Shown: in pieces, positions 34,632 to 44,310 of the stretch
Numbering within the stretch: position 1 is the stretch's first letter
How the letters are laid out: the number at the start of each line of letters is the position of its first letter
Source of the DNA: VXPQ01 sp965248175
GTDB lineage: Bacteria; Bacteroidota; Rhodothermia; Rhodothermales; VXPQ01
Length of the DNA stretch: 64,000 nucleotides
Direction: 5' to 3'
NCBI GenBank assembly: GCA_965248175.1
Contig: OZ252093.1
Location: 2,666,001 to 2,730,000, forward strand
Program-made: the position numbers and the translations under genes
Notes under the pieces: model-generated
Databases searched by the model: none
What the model saw: the letters and a program-made list of their open reading frames with translations, nothing else
What the model was told of the DNA's origin: nothing

Positions 34632-36392
34632 CTACGGGACGACAGGCAATGCAGTCCGGGACACGATACCCTCCCCCTCAAGCAAATATACCTCATGGCC
34701 GGCCGCCAATCCGGTATGACGCGCCATCCGACCATCCGGCCAACGCACGGTGAGCGTATCGACCCGATCCGCCGGCCCCAAGCCGAACGTCAGGGTCTTT
34801 TCCGACTGCGAGAGATACCCGGAACCTGTCCGCACCCGGCGCACCTGCCGCACACCGCCCGCTGTGACCGTCACCTGAGTACCCAGTGCATCGCGATTGC
34901 CCGCTCCATCCCCCTGACGCCCCTCAAGACGTACGCGCAACACATGCCCGCCGCCAGAAGAATCGTTGCGCAACAGGCGAACCGGACCATTGTTTTCGGT
35001 CACCAGCAAGTCCACATCTCCATCGCGGTCATAATCGGCCTTTGCCACAGCCCGGGCTACCATAGCCTCCCTGAATACGCCGCCAATGGAATCAGCCATA
35101 TCCACCCACGTTCCGCCCCCCTCGTTTACAAACAGGTGCGGCGGCTGCTTGTACGCCGACCCATCGATCGGATCGAGGTACACATGCCCGTTGGCCACGT
35201 ACAGGTCAAGGTCGCCATCCAGCTCGGCGTCGAAGAGCAGCACCCCGAAAGCGAGCGTGGTAAGGCTGGGCCTCCCGATGCGGGACGCCGCTGCGCGATC
35301 GGCAAACCACCCGCTCGCCGTACGCCGGTATACCCCGATCATTTCACTGGAAAAATTGCCCACGAAAACAGACGGCATGCCCGTCGTATCCACGATCCCG
35401 ATATCCACGCCCATCCCGGCACGGGCTTCCCCGTGTTCCCCATAGGCAATGCCACTGTAAACCCCTTGCTCGGTGAAAGCGCCGTGTCCGTCGTTGATGT
35501 ACAACAGGTCCGGCTCCCCATCGTTCACCACCACCAGGTCAGACCAGCCGTCCTCGTTAAAATCCCATTCGGCAACAGCCAGCGACTTGCCGGGCGTATC
35601 CGAAAAACCGCTTGCGTGCGTACGCTCGGTGAACGTACCGTCTCCGTTGTTATGGTAGAAATAACTCCGGGCGCCCGGGTACATGGCGGGGCGGCAATAG
35701 TCCGATCGCCCGTCCGCCCGAAAACATTCCAGGTCACTGGAAAGCGACCACAAGGCGTAACCGGGCACGTAAAGGTCGAGGTGTCCGTCCCGGTCGGCGT
35801 CAAAAAACAGCGGCGAACTGCTCCATCCGGCGGGACCTGCCACGCCCGCGGTACGCCCTGTCTCAGTAAAAAACCGTGCCCCCGACGGCCCGGGATCATT
35901 GCGGAAAAGCAGATTCTCTCCGAAGGCCGCAAGAAAAATATCCTGATCGCCGTCGTTGTCGTAATCGGCTGCGGTTACCCCGGTTCCCCAGGCGCGGGCA
36001 TCGTCCAGCCCCGCTTCACGGGTAACGTCGGTAAACGTCCCGTCCCGGTTGTTGTGAAAAAGGCGCAAGGCGCGTACGCCCGCCGGTCCCGTCGGCGACA
36101 GACTCCCGCCGCCCACCAGTACAATATCTTCCCAGCCGTCCGCGTCGTAATCCAGAAATCCGCCCCCGGCGCCCATCTGTTCGGGAAACCAGAAACGATC
36201 TTCGCTTCCGTTTTCGTGCCGGAAATCGCCCAGACCGGCGACCGGAGCTACGTCATGAAATGCAATGGGCAGAAGCCCCTCGGGCGGATTTCCCTGCTCA
36301 TCCCCTCCGCATCCGCCGATAATCCCCCCCCCTGTCGCGATGAAAATCGCTACCCAGATGTCCTCACGCAGACGCACCGCCGGGAAGGTCAT
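34632..36392 (-). CDS. CRTAC1-family lipoprotein with FG-GAP propeller and ASPIC/UnbV domain 2
   Basis: 586-residue paralogue of the CRTAC1 protein at 31084-32964. The ATG at 36392 starts a short leader with a lipobox-like GGGIIGGCGGDEQ. Propeller blades show the repeated D-x-D-x-D-G loops (FLDYDADGWEDIVLVGGG, VTAADYDNDGDQDIFLAA, LFDAELDGDLDLYVANGH), and VARAVAKADYDRDGDVDLLVTE precedes the ASPIC/UnbV domain (RLEGRQGDGAGNRDALGTQV, TFGLGPADRVDTLTVRWPDG). The two copies can be aligned by eye along their length but have diverged clearly, so the duplication is old. It is followed by TPR protein 2, as copy 1 is followed by TPR protein 1, showing duplication of the CRTAC1-TPR pair as a unit. Confidence 0.88.
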   Translation of the reverse strand: MTFPAVRLREDIWVAIFIATGGGIIGGCGGDEQGNPPEGLLPIAFHDVAPVAGLGDFRHENGSEDRFWFPEQMGAGGGFLDYDADGWEDIVLVGGGSLSPTGPAGVRALRLFHNNRDGTFTDVTREAGLDDARAWGTGVTAADYDNDGDQDIFLAAFGENLLFRNDPGPSGARFFTETGRTAGVAGPAGWSSSPLFFDADRDGHLDLYVPGYALWSLSSDLECFRADGRSDYCRPAMYPGARSYFYHNNGDGTFTERTHASGFSDTPGKSLAVAEWDFNEDGWSDLVVVNDGEPDLLYINDGHGAFTEQGVYSGIAYGEHGEARAGMGVDIGIVDTTGMPSVFVGNFSSEMIGVYRRTASGWFADRAAASRIGRPSLTTLAFGVLLFDAELDGDLDLYVANGHVYLDPIDGSAYKQPPHLFVNEGGGTWVDMADSIGGVFREAMVARAVAKADYDRDGDVDLLVTENNGPVRLLRNDSSGGGHVLRVRLEGRQGDGAGNRDALGTQVTVTAGGVRQVRRVRTGSGYLSQSEKTLTFGLGPADRVDTLTVRWPDGRMARHTGLAAGHEVYLLEGEGIVSRTALPVVP

Positions 36393-36452
36393 CAAGAAAA
36401 AAGAAACGTCGGAAAAGACCCGGGGCGGTTACGAAGACCGGTGCGTCGTCAC

Positions 36453-37472
36453 TCAGAAGGTCAAACTGACGCCCATGCGGTGAACGGCGCCGAAGAGGCC
36501 GAAATCTGTGTAGGCGTAATCCGCCGAGAAACCGACGACCGAGGTGCCGTACTGCACCCCTCCTCCGAAACTGAGGCTCTGCTCGTCGGTCGGATACGTG
36601 TATCCAGCCCGCAACGACAGAATGTTCCTCAGCGTGTACTCACCGCCTGCCTTAAGCTGTTCGGCAAAGTCGCGCGGGCGCTCCGCTTCCACCGAAAGCC
36701 GGAAAGCGTGCATATTCGGATCCATGTCCGTCAGATCAAGCATATTCATTGACAGGCCCACATTGAAGGTGAGCGGCAACTCGAAATTCTCGTCCACATA
36801 CCGGAGCTCCCTGGAGAAATTCCGTACGCTCATGGCAAGATTCAGGCTGCGAAAACCCGTCTTGTAGAGCATCCCGAAGTCGAATGCGGTCGTGGAAACC
36901 TTGTTTTCTTCGGTCGTCCCGGCCGCCGACACCACCGCCGCGCCGAGATCCTGGGAAACGTACTTCGCATTGGCGCCCACAGAGAATCGGTCGGTCACGC
37001 CCAGGGCGTACCCTATGCCGATCGCCATGGATGACGGACTCGGGTCGGGTACGTTTTTCATCTCACTATACTCCATGTACCCTCTCTCATTGGCGGCGGC
37101 CACCGTAGCGATGACGCTCCCGTAGTCGGAAAACATCAGCGACGCCCCGAATATCCCGTAGCTGGTATTCACCGCAGCGCTTGCAGCATTGTACGTAATG
37201 TCTGCGATCCAGTTCGTGATCCCGAAACCCGCGCTGAACCGACGATCCAGCCGGGCCATACCCGCCGGGTTGTAGAACATGGCGGCCGACGAATTAAAAT
37301 CGGCGGCTGTCATGGCATCACTCAAGGCAGCAGCGCGGGGGCTGAGGGATATCTCCAGGAACTTGAAACTCGTTTGCGCGAGTTTGTCCGTACCGACATC
37401 CTCCGTCGAAGTCTGAGCAAACGCCCCCGGCGCAAGGAAAAGAAGAAGCGCCAGAATGCCGATCCGTTTCAT
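36453..37472 (-). CDS. PorV/PorQ-family outer-membrane beta-barrel protein
   Basis: 339 residues from the ATG at 37472, which opens a Sec signal (MKRIGILALLLFLAPGAFAQ); an ATG 18 bases upstream is possible but adds polar residues. The family signature follows: AQTSFKFLEISLSPRAAALS, then SSAAMFYNPAGMARLD, and glycine/aromatic-alternating strands to the terminal FGAVHRMGVSLTF. PorV is the outer-membrane shuttle of the type IX secretion system and binds C-terminal domains of cargo; PorQ-like members are less well defined. The gene directly follows a T9SS-sorted protein, which supports a role in handling that cargo. Whether this is the housekeeping PorV or a dedicated paralogue cannot be told here. 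Confidence 0.87.
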   Translation of the reverse strand: MKRIGILALLLFLAPGAFAQTSTEDVGTDKLAQTSFKFLEISLSPRAAALSDAMTAADFNSSAAMFYNPAGMARLDRRFSAGFGITNWIADITYNAASAAVNTSYGIFGASLMFSDYGSVIATVAAANERGYMEYSEMKNVPDPSPSSMAIGIGYALGVTDRFSVGANAKYVSQDLGAAVVSAAGTTEENKVSTTAFDFGMLYKTGFRSLNLAMSVRNFSRELRYVDENFELPLTFNVGLSMNMLDLTDMDPNMHAFRLSVEAERPRDFAEQLKAGGEYTLRNILSLRAGYTYPTDEQSLSFGGGVQYGTSVVGFSADYAYTDFGLFGAVHRMGVSLTF

Positions 37473-37555
37473 GTAGTTGCAATGTGTCATTGAATCTCCT
37501 CGATTTGAGGCTTCGGTTTGGCAAGCAACGGGTAGAAACCGCTGTGACCGCATAT

Positions 37556-39787
37556 CTATCGAATGACGATGAATTTCTGGATGGCTTGCTCGTTCGTAGC
37601 GAGGTTGGTGATGACGGCAATGTAAATGCCGCTCGCAACCACCTGCCGCGAAGAGGTCGTCATATCCCAGAACTCGTCACCACTTCCGTCAAGGTGATCG
37701 ATGGTCCTGATCAGCTCGCCCAGTTCGGAGTATATCTCGATACGAGACTCTCCGGGAATCTCGTAAAAAGCCATACGGTCCTGCACATCGAGACGTACGG
37801 CCGGATCGGCGCCGAGATGATAGGGATTCGGAACAATACGCACCTCGCTCAGCGATTGCCCGGGCGGACGCCGCAGGAACGCGGGGCTATAGATCTGCGC
37901 ATAGTAGCGATTGGTCCTCGTACCGTCGCTGCCGACACCCTGCAGGTAGTAGTAGTAGGAGCCACCTCGCACCACATCCGTGTCCTCATAACTCGTCGCA
38001 CCGCCCGGCAGAGTCTGGACCAGTGCATACGCACGCGCCTGATCCGGCACGGCCAGCCCGTCAGACCCCACTTCGAGAGCCGTCACAATCCCGGAGTAGT
38101 GCTTCTGGGCCCGGTAGAGTTCCCACGCGGCCGGCGCCTGCGAGGCGGTCCACGCGATGTCGATTTTATCCGTTCCGGACGTCACGATGAACGAGGAGGG
38201 CGGCGCGGGCGGGTGCGGTGCATTTAACCCTCCCCGGTAGTTATCGATGGCGCGCTGGAACATCTGAAACATCGAATCGCGCGCCGTCATAAACCACTCA
38301 TTCTTCGTCATCGCCTCGTCGGTATCGATCACCCCGTTACCGTTGGCATCGAACTCGATAATCATGTCGTCATCCCAGCCGGATAATTTGTAGGTCCGGC
38401 CGATGTCCCACGCTGCTTCGTCGCTCAGTCCTGCAATGCCTTCCGCAATGACGACCTTCACCTCCTCGCCAAACGCTATGTCGTAGGGTCCGAAGGCCTG
38501 TACAAACCCGAAGCCGCCGGCGCCGCCACCAAAGGTGGGGTCAGCCGTCTGGTTGGCAAAGTCGGGGTCCTCGTCATAGGGAGTGCTCGCCGTTTGCCCT
38601 TGAACGAGTCGTGCCTGTGTCGGCCAGCTACGTGGAACGCATTCTGGCGTGCCCGGCTCGGCAACCTTCCCGGTGGGTACCGGCGCGGAGCCACACTCGA
38701 ACCACTGGTACTCCAACGCCATATTCGTCTCGTTGTTGTGATCCGAGGTACTGGTGAGATCACCGAAGTCCGAGTTCAAATACGATACCATGCTCGGTTG
38801 CCCCCGGTCATCGGGCGAGGATTGTCCTTCGGCATGCGCCTCCGTATCCGCATGAACGGTCACGACGCCCGTGAAATTGGCGCTGCCAAGGCGGCCCAAC
38901 GTATCGGCGGGTATCGGATTCCTGCGGTGGTTGGCCCAGAAGGGGTTGCCGAGCGTGTTCAACGGGAATCCGGTAGCTTCCTTGATATTGCCCAGCCATG
39001 CGAACGACGCGCGAAGATCGACGCCGTAATCGCTGAGGCCATCGCCGACGGCGTCGTTCATGGTGTACTGCCCCCAGGCGACTCCGCCGGCGCTGTTGTC
39101 CCAGGCGCCCGCAAATCCGGCGCCCGTCGGACGTTCGAGGAACATGACGTAAACGCCCTCCAGATCATTCTCCGCCTCGATATCGGGGTCGCCGTCCTGG
39201 TCGCCCGTGTTGACAAACGTATACTCGATAAGGTGATAGTTTTCGTGGTCTGGATGGCTCCACTGCATCGCTGCCCGGTTCACCGTCAAGCCGATGGAGG
39301 TATTGATCTTCGAGACTACCATGCGGTCGGGCGCCATGCCGGGATCGATCTGGTCGGGGATCACGGGCTGCAGGAACGTGTCGAACCCGTCCACCTCCAC
39401 CGTCGTCGGTTCGTATCGGGAATACAGGGCATGTGAATTTGTAACACTGAACACCTCCCCGATGCCGGGCACACGGGGGCCCGTGTGCGAAACGCGGATG
39501 GGAAAAGTCTTCCCGCCTTCCACGTCCTGCACGTTTTTTGCCCCGACCCAGAATCCCTTCCAACGGCTATAACCCGCACTGGGCCGGATGGCCGGGTAAT
39601 TCCAGACCACATTGCTTCTTTCGGGATTGGCTCCTCCGGACAGGTACCAACTCTGGAGGTCACCAACATTGAGCCATTTGGGGATCCACTGGGCTTTCGC
39701 CTCCTCAATGGGCCCGGCCAGCGACAACACCAGCGCCAGGCCGGCTGCCATGCATCCCCATGTGCGGATGGATTGAACGATTCGCAT
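37556..39787 (-). CDS. Large secreted protein with type IX secretion C-terminal sorting domain
   Basis: 743-residue exported protein. The N-terminal signal is AAGLALVLSLAGPIEEAKAQ. The large central part (about residues 35-560) has no family I recognise; it contains sections such as TGDQDGDPDIEAENDLEGVY and NGVIDTDEAMTKNEWF that look like acidic, calcium-binding-type loops. A fibronectin-III-like domain (APPSSFIVTSGTDKIDIAWT) lies at about 530-640. The last 85 residues form a FlgD-like/T9SS type A domain: VRIVPNPYHLG, RIEIYSELGELIRTIDH, VASGIYIAVI and a final basic QKFIVIR. It lies between the 1,076-residue receptor (46 bp) and the PorV-like gene, as in many Rhodothermota receptor loci. Confidence 0.83.
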   Translation of the reverse strand: MRIVQSIRTWGCMAAGLALVLSLAGPIEEAKAQWIPKWLNVGDLQSWYLSGGANPERSNVVWNYPAIRPSAGYSRWKGFWVGAKNVQDVEGGKTFPIRVSHTGPRVPGIGEVFSVTNSHALYSRYEPTTVEVDGFDTFLQPVIPDQIDPGMAPDRMVVSKINTSIGLTVNRAAMQWSHPDHENYHLIEYTFVNTGDQDGDPDIEAENDLEGVYVMFLERPTGAGFAGAWDNSAGGVAWGQYTMNDAVGDGLSDYGVDLRASFAWLGNIKEATGFPLNTLGNPFWANHRRNPIPADTLGRLGSANFTGVVTVHADTEAHAEGQSSPDDRGQPSMVSYLNSDFGDLTSTSDHNNETNMALEYQWFECGSAPVPTGKVAEPGTPECVPRSWPTQARLVQGQTASTPYDEDPDFANQTADPTFGGGAGGFGFVQAFGPYDIAFGEEVKVVIAEGIAGLSDEAAWDIGRTYKLSGWDDDMIIEFDANGNGVIDTDEAMTKNEWFMTARDSMFQMFQRAIDNYRGGLNAPHPPAPPSSFIVTSGTDKIDIAWTASQAPAAWELYRAQKHYSGIVTALEVGSDGLAVPDQARAYALVQTLPGGATSYEDTDVVRGGSYYYYLQGVGSDGTRTNRYYAQIYSPAFLRRPPGQSLSEVRIVPNPYHLGADPAVRLDVQDRMAFYEIPGESRIEIYSELGELIRTIDHLDGSGDEFWDMTTSSRQVVASGIYIAVITNLATNEQAIQKFIVIR

Positions 39788-39833
39788 AATGTCTCTCGGT
39801 CTTCAGGATGTCAGGAATGGTTGCCGGCTATGT

Positions 39834-42800
39834 TCAGAAGGATATCCGCAAGCCGAAGAACACGTTGCGCGGGTTCAGGAACTGGCTGGACATCCGGTTC
39901 GGCATGTTGATGTATGCCTTGTCCTCCAACACCTGGTCCACTTTGCCCTGGTCCGCAGCCGCAAAGGAACCGTCGCTCCACTCGTAATACTTGTTCTCTT
40001 CCGGCACATAATAGAGCGGCCCTCCTTCGCCGGCCCCCGGCAACTGCCCTTCAACGATAGGCACATAGGCCACGTCCGGCTTCCGAAAATCACCCGGCCG
40101 GTCGTCTCCGTAGAGCCCGGCGTCAGGAGAATCGGGAAGTGTGGATTGCGGAAGGTGCAGCGACCCCATATACCGCGACAGATCCTGGTCGCCAGCGCCG
40201 AAGAGTGCGCCGCCCGCAAAGTACAGGTGGCGGATGTTGAGCACGTTCGTCATGTCCACGAAGAACTGGGCGGAGCCGAGGCTGGTGTTGAAGCTCTTGC
40301 TGAAACGCATGTCGAGCGTGTAGTAGTCTTTCCAGCGAACATTCCCTTGCAGTTCGCGGGGGCCGCTGCCTGTAGCACCAGTCAGATTTAGACCGTCCCA
40401 GGTCATGGACACTCCCTGACGCCATTCGCCGAGGAAGTTGATACGCCAGTCGCCGAGCGGATAACTGCCCCCGACTTGAGGGCCGATCTCTTGCGGAAAG
40501 AGAAACTCAAGGTTGAACCGCGCAAAGGGCTCGGGGATTGGCTTGCTCGTGTAGTGCTCCTCCGTGGTCGTGACGAAGTTCTGTTGCGCCGTGCGGTTCT
40601 CGTCAAACCGGCTGAACCCGAAATTGCCCGTCTTTCGCACCATGTACGTGTAATTGACGAATCCGCGGATCCACTGGCCCCGGTTCCTCGTGAGCGTAAC
40701 CTCGAAGCCGCGCACATCGCCGTAGTTCCAGGGCAGGGCGGTGGTATATCTGACCAGGTCGTCGAGGCTGATGTACTGGACATTGCGCGGCTGGTTACCC
40801 AGATCCCGGTAGTACCCGGCCAAGCGCAGCAGGTACTGGTTGAACAGGCTCTGGTCGAAACCCAGTTCGTAGGCCACCGTTCTCGGCATCGGGTGGTTGG
40901 GGTTGCCGATGTTCACGAGCGCGCCGGCGGATCCTTCCTCGATGTTGAAGAGCCTCATGGGGTTGAGTGCGTTCCGGAAATGGCCGTAGTTGAAATACAA
41001 CTTGCTGTCGTCCGTGACCGGGAAGGAGATGCCGATGCGGGGACTCAGGGCAAGCTGACGCTGCGTGGGTTCCTGATCAAGCAGTTCGTCGATGTGGGCC
41101 CGCCCGATGGCCGCTGAAAACGTGCGCTCGTACGTGTCGTACGTGTACCAGTCTCCGCCCGCATGGAAATAATCCAGCCGCACGCCCACATTGGCGACCA
41201 TGCCCCGGAATTCGAGTTTCGACTGGGCATACGCCGCGGCTTGCTGTGGCTTGCGGTTCCAGAGCCGCTTGGGATTCGTATGGTGCGGGTGCTCCGGATC
41301 GTTCTCACCGAAATCGGTATCGTAGTTCGAGTAGATGTACTCGACGCCCGCCTTGCCCAAAAGGAAACGGTTGCGCTGGCTGGTGACGTCGAACCGGCCC
41401 GTGAAGCGGTTTACGCTCGAATTATCGTACCCGCTGCCCCAGTGGCCCGACGTGCGGATGCCCAGCACTTTATCGAACTGGTCCTTGATGCTGAAGCCGT
41501 AAGGCTCTTCGTTGAGCATGATCCCCCCGTTCAAATAGGGGTAGGTCGGCTCAAGGTTCCGAGGTTCGATCGTGCGCGTATCATAGTCGGTGGTGACGTT
41601 CTGGAGCTGCACCTCGTAGAAGGTGTTCGCGTTCAGCGCGTGCGTGAACTGTGCGCCGAGCATCAGGCGGTCGACATCCATCAGGTTGTACAGCATGGGG
41701 GAGAAGTACCCTCCGAATTGATCGATTTCTTCGTCGTCCTGCCAGCCGTACATCGATTGGTGGAGACCCGAGCTTTGCCAGGGGTAATACAGCCTGTCGC
41801 CCGTCGTGAGATCGGGCCACCCTGATTCATTACGATTGAGCCCCATTTGCTGTCCGTAGAGCCCGGAGAGCGTGAGTTTCATGCCGGGGGAGAAGTTCGA
41901 GATCAGTTTGGCCTGGCCGGTGCGTTCCTGGAACGCGTCCCGCGCATGCCCACCGAACGCATAGGCCGTCTGTGTCTGCCGGAACGAGGCCGTGAACCGC
42001 AGGTCGCCGAGCAGGTTACTCAGCACCGGCACCGGCCCCCCAATGGTAGCGTCGACTTCGTAGTCGGGCGCTTGCACCGATATGTCGTTCCGCAGGTAGT
42101 GATCGAAAAAGACCGACTGCAGCTGCTGACCCGTAAAATTGGTTCCCTCTCGACCATTATAGCCCTCCGCTATCGCGTCCCATCCCGCAAACGTGTAGTA
42201 TTCCGTCTGCATCCAGGACGGCCACGCTCCTGTTCCCGCAAACGTCGTAACCGAATCCACGAGCGGGCGGATGTAGAAACTCGTTTCGGAGCTCAACATG
42301 TCAACGTCATTGCCCTCGACATCGACGCCCGGGAAGTTTTTCTGCGACGTTGGGCTGTAGCGCACAATGGCGTCTACGAAGTACTGGTTCCGCTCCGGCT
42401 CTTTCGTAACGACATTAACAAGCCCCGAACGCACATTGCCGTATTCCGCATTGAAACCGCCCGTCTGCACCTGAACTTCCTGTACAGAGGTATAACTCAC
42501 GCCCGTATACGGCGTGTTGTCGCGCCCGCTGGCCATCGACAGGCCGTCCACCATGAACTGGATCTGGTCGCCGCCGAAGCCACGCACGGTAAGACCCCGC
42601 TCGAAACCAGCCTGCAACCCGATAACCCTTTCAATGTCGGTCACCGGAAGGTTCTCTATTTCTTCCGCCGTAATGTTCGCCACGCTGGCCGAAACGTCGC
42701 GTTGCACGACAGGCCGCACATCCGTAACGACCACCTCCTCGAGGCCGACCGCTTCTTCCTGCAGGACAAAGTCAATCTCGGTCGTCAGGCCGATATTGAC

Positions 42801-43064
42801 TCGGACACCCTCATGCACCTCGGGGGCGAATCCGATGAACGAAGCCCTGAGATCGTGCGATCCGGGACGCACGTTCACGATGAAGTAATAGCCGTCCGCA
42901 TCGGTAATGGCGCCCTGCGTCGTGCCCGAAATGGACACGTTTACACCGGGTAACGCCTCGCCGGTTGAAGATTCCGTGGCCTGACCGGCGATTTTACCTG
43001 TTTGGGCCCAGGCAGAGGCTGGAAGAAAGAGAGCAAGCGCAAACAGTAGCTTTGCGAATCTCAT
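39834..43064 (-). CDS. TonB-dependent receptor with carboxypeptidase-regulatory-like domain (Oar/SusC-like)
   Basis: 1,076-residue outer-membrane receptor that opens the long minus-strand array. Sec signal MRFAKLLFALALFLPASAWA, then a CarboxypepD_reg domain (GKIAGQATESSTGEALPGVN to IGLTTEIDFVLQEEAVGLEE), plug domain (VERVIGLQ-like DIERVIGLQAGFERGLTVRG, QIQFMVDGLSMASGRDNTPY, GGFNAEYGNVRSGLVNVVTK) and a long barrel ending NPRNVFFGLRISF with the C-terminal aromatic. A good ribosome-binding site (GGAGG) lies 10 bases before the ATG. Substrate unknown; the large extracellular loops and paired T9SS cargo suggest a macromolecular or peptide ligand, but this is inference. Confidence 0.93.
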   Translation of the reverse strand: MRFAKLLFALALFLPASAWAQTGKIAGQATESSTGEALPGVNVSISGTTQGAITDADGYYFIVNVRPGSHDLRASFIGFAPEVHEGVRVNIGLTTEIDFVLQEEAVGLEEVVVTDVRPVVQRDVSASVANITAEEIENLPVTDIERVIGLQAGFERGLTVRGFGGDQIQFMVDGLSMASGRDNTPYTGVSYTSVQEVQVQTGGFNAEYGNVRSGLVNVVTKEPERNQYFVDAIVRYSPTSQKNFPGVDVEGNDVDMLSSETSFYIRPLVDSVTTFAGTGAWPSWMQTEYYTFAGWDAIAEGYNGREGTNFTGQQLQSVFFDHYLRNDISVQAPDYEVDATIGGPVPVLSNLLGDLRFTASFRQTQTAYAFGGHARDAFQERTGQAKLISNFSPGMKLTLSGLYGQQMGLNRNESGWPDLTTGDRLYYPWQSSGLHQSMYGWQDDEEIDQFGGYFSPMLYNLMDVDRLMLGAQFTHALNANTFYEVQLQNVTTDYDTRTIEPRNLEPTYPYLNGGIMLNEEPYGFSIKDQFDKVLGIRTSGHWGSGYDNSSVNRFTGRFDVTSQRNRFLLGKAGVEYIYSNYDTDFGENDPEHPHHTNPKRLWNRKPQQAAAYAQSKLEFRGMVANVGVRLDYFHAGGDWYTYDTYERTFSAAIGRAHIDELLDQEPTQRQLALSPRIGISFPVTDDSKLYFNYGHFRNALNPMRLFNIEEGSAGALVNIGNPNHPMPRTVAYELGFDQSLFNQYLLRLAGYYRDLGNQPRNVQYISLDDLVRYTTALPWNYGDVRGFEVTLTRNRGQWIRGFVNYTYMVRKTGNFGFSRFDENRTAQQNFVTTTEEHYTSKPIPEPFARFNLEFLFPQEIGPQVGGSYPLGDWRINFLGEWRQGVSMTWDGLNLTGATGSGPRELQGNVRWKDYYTLDMRFSKSFNTSLGSAQFFVDMTNVLNIRHLYFAGGALFGAGDQDLSRYMGSLHLPQSTLPDSPDAGLYGDDRPGDFRKPDVAYVPIVEGQLPGAGEGGPLYYVPEENKYYEWSDGSFAAADQGKVDQVLEDKAYINMPNRMSSQFLNPRNVFFGLRISF

Positions 43065-43181
43065 GTGCGGGATCCTCCAGATATGGTTTAGGTGGAAATC
43101 CGTTATTAATTAAGGAGTTCAGTGCGCAATGCGGACACTAACATCCCTGCTCGACATGCATCGCATAACCCGAGCAAGTAC

Positions 43182-43210
43182 ATCTTACGCCTTTGTGAAA
43201 CAAAAAACAA
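43182..43210 (-). promoter_or_regulatory. Candidate sigma-70-type promoter for the receptor array
   Basis: On the minus strand a TTGTTT box (43205-43210) and a TAAGAT box (43182-43187) are separated by 17 bp, about 115 bp upstream of the 1,076-residue receptor start. Just upstream is an A/T-run of more than 10 bases (43220-43231) that could act as an UP-like element. This is a pattern match only. Confidence 0.4.
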
Positions 43211-43309
43211 GAAGAAGTTTTTTTTTTTGCTTTGATCTTTTGTATTAGCCGGAACGATCCATATTGCCGAAACATGTTTTGATTGGCCCGTCTCAAGGAG
43301 GCCCGACTT

Positions 43310-43951
43310 TTAATTTTCTTCCGGCGAACGGAAGCCCGCTTCCTCGATCGCCTCGACCGGCGGAAGCCACTGTCTGTAAAGACGGTATCCCGCCCCGACG
43401 AATCCGAACCCGTTTTGGACATTGCGCATCACGTTCGGCTGCACCAGAATTTCCTCATCGAATATTCCTCCAGGCGGATCCCAGGCCTCGTTGGCCGCAA
43501 TCAGCCGCAACGTCACGCTCAACAGAATGACGCCCACGCGCAAATCGATGCCTACATCGACCTGCTGCGCAATGCTGGCAGTGATTTCCAGAAAATCCTG
43601 CCGCAAGTCAACCGGGACAATCCAGCCTCCGTCCGTCTTCTCGTGCTTGAGGAGATAAGGAATGACGATGTTGTTCGATTCGATATCCGCCTCGTCGCTG
43701 CGCTTGTACGCCACGGCATAACTGACCTCCACTTGCACGAGGCCGGCCACATCCCCTCGAACGAATACCGGCTGCACCACGGAAGAAAGACGAATAACCG
43801 GCTCCCGGAGAATGATTTCCGCCTCAGGCGGCACCGTCACCTCGACCATGGATTCCGCACCGTCCGAACGGGTCGCCACAATCCGGTAGGTATGCCCTCC
43901 CCGATCCCCCGTTGTGACAATGCCGGGTTGCGTAGACAGATTAGGTGGCAA
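43310..43951 (-). pseudogene. Truncated DUF4249 gene (3' part only)
   Basis: Encodes about 210 residues matching the C-terminal two thirds of the DUF4249 protein at 26435-27523: RSDGAESMVEVTVPPEAEI here against RSDGETASAEVTVPPAADF there, and NGFGFVGAGYRLYRQWLPP against NGYGFFGAGEGIGRVWTPA. The signal peptide, lipobox and first 110 or so residues are missing. Its open frame begins inside the end of the broken TonB-receptor remnant (43941-44270), showing that one deletion removed most of the receptor and the start of this gene. There is no ribosome-binding site or plausible start, so it is probably not expressed as a functional protein. Confidence 0.8.
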
Positions 43952-44270
43952 GATCGCCGGTCACGTCCTGTTCCGGCACGTATTCGATATCGGCGGCCCG
44001 GATCGTCTGCTGACCGGCTGTCACACGGGCGCCGCCGTCCTGTTCCAGCGGTTGTCCATCCGTAACATCGGTGACGAACCCGCTGACAGAAGCCTGCTGC
44101 GCCTGCACATTGCCCAGTGCAAGCAAAAAACCCAGCCCACAAAATACTCCCGCCCACAGCATGACCGCACGCCGTACAAAAGGCCGGGGGGGTACATCCA
44201 TATGCAGGAAATCTTCGGGAGCGTTGCGCAACCGTTCGTTCCCCATGTCAACTCCAAACTTCACGGCCAC
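43941..44270 (-). pseudogene. Remnant of a TonB-dependent receptor N-terminus
   Basis: A 109-codon frame with an export segment (MLWAGVFCGLGFLLALGNVQ, then AQ) and the first strand of a carboxypeptidase-like domain (QASVSGFVTDVTDGQPLE). It then jumps directly to QDGGARVTAGQQTIRAADIE and VPEQDVTGDL before stopping. The intact 762-residue receptor has RDDGAARVTAGQQTIRPQDI and PSPDISGDL at matching places, but about 100 residues separate these from its ASIRGFVT segment. So there is one internal in-frame deletion and one large deletion that removed the plug and barrel. A start at 44201 or 44270 is possible. At most an exported fragment would be made. Confidence 0.8.
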
Positions 44271-44310
44271 CCCTGTTTATTGCACGGCCGGAAAGCCGTT
44301 CATGCCATTT

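Noticed and set aside
34440..36752. 770-codon plus-strand frame opposite CRTAC1 protein 2 and part of TPR protein 2
   Set aside because: No domain signals; it covers the antisense of FG-GAP repeats, whose periodic D-x-D-G codons keep the opposite strand open.
43941..43951. Programmed frameshift linking the receptor and DUF4249 remnants
   Set aside because: Large parts of both genes are missing on either side of the join, so this is a deletion junction, not recoding.
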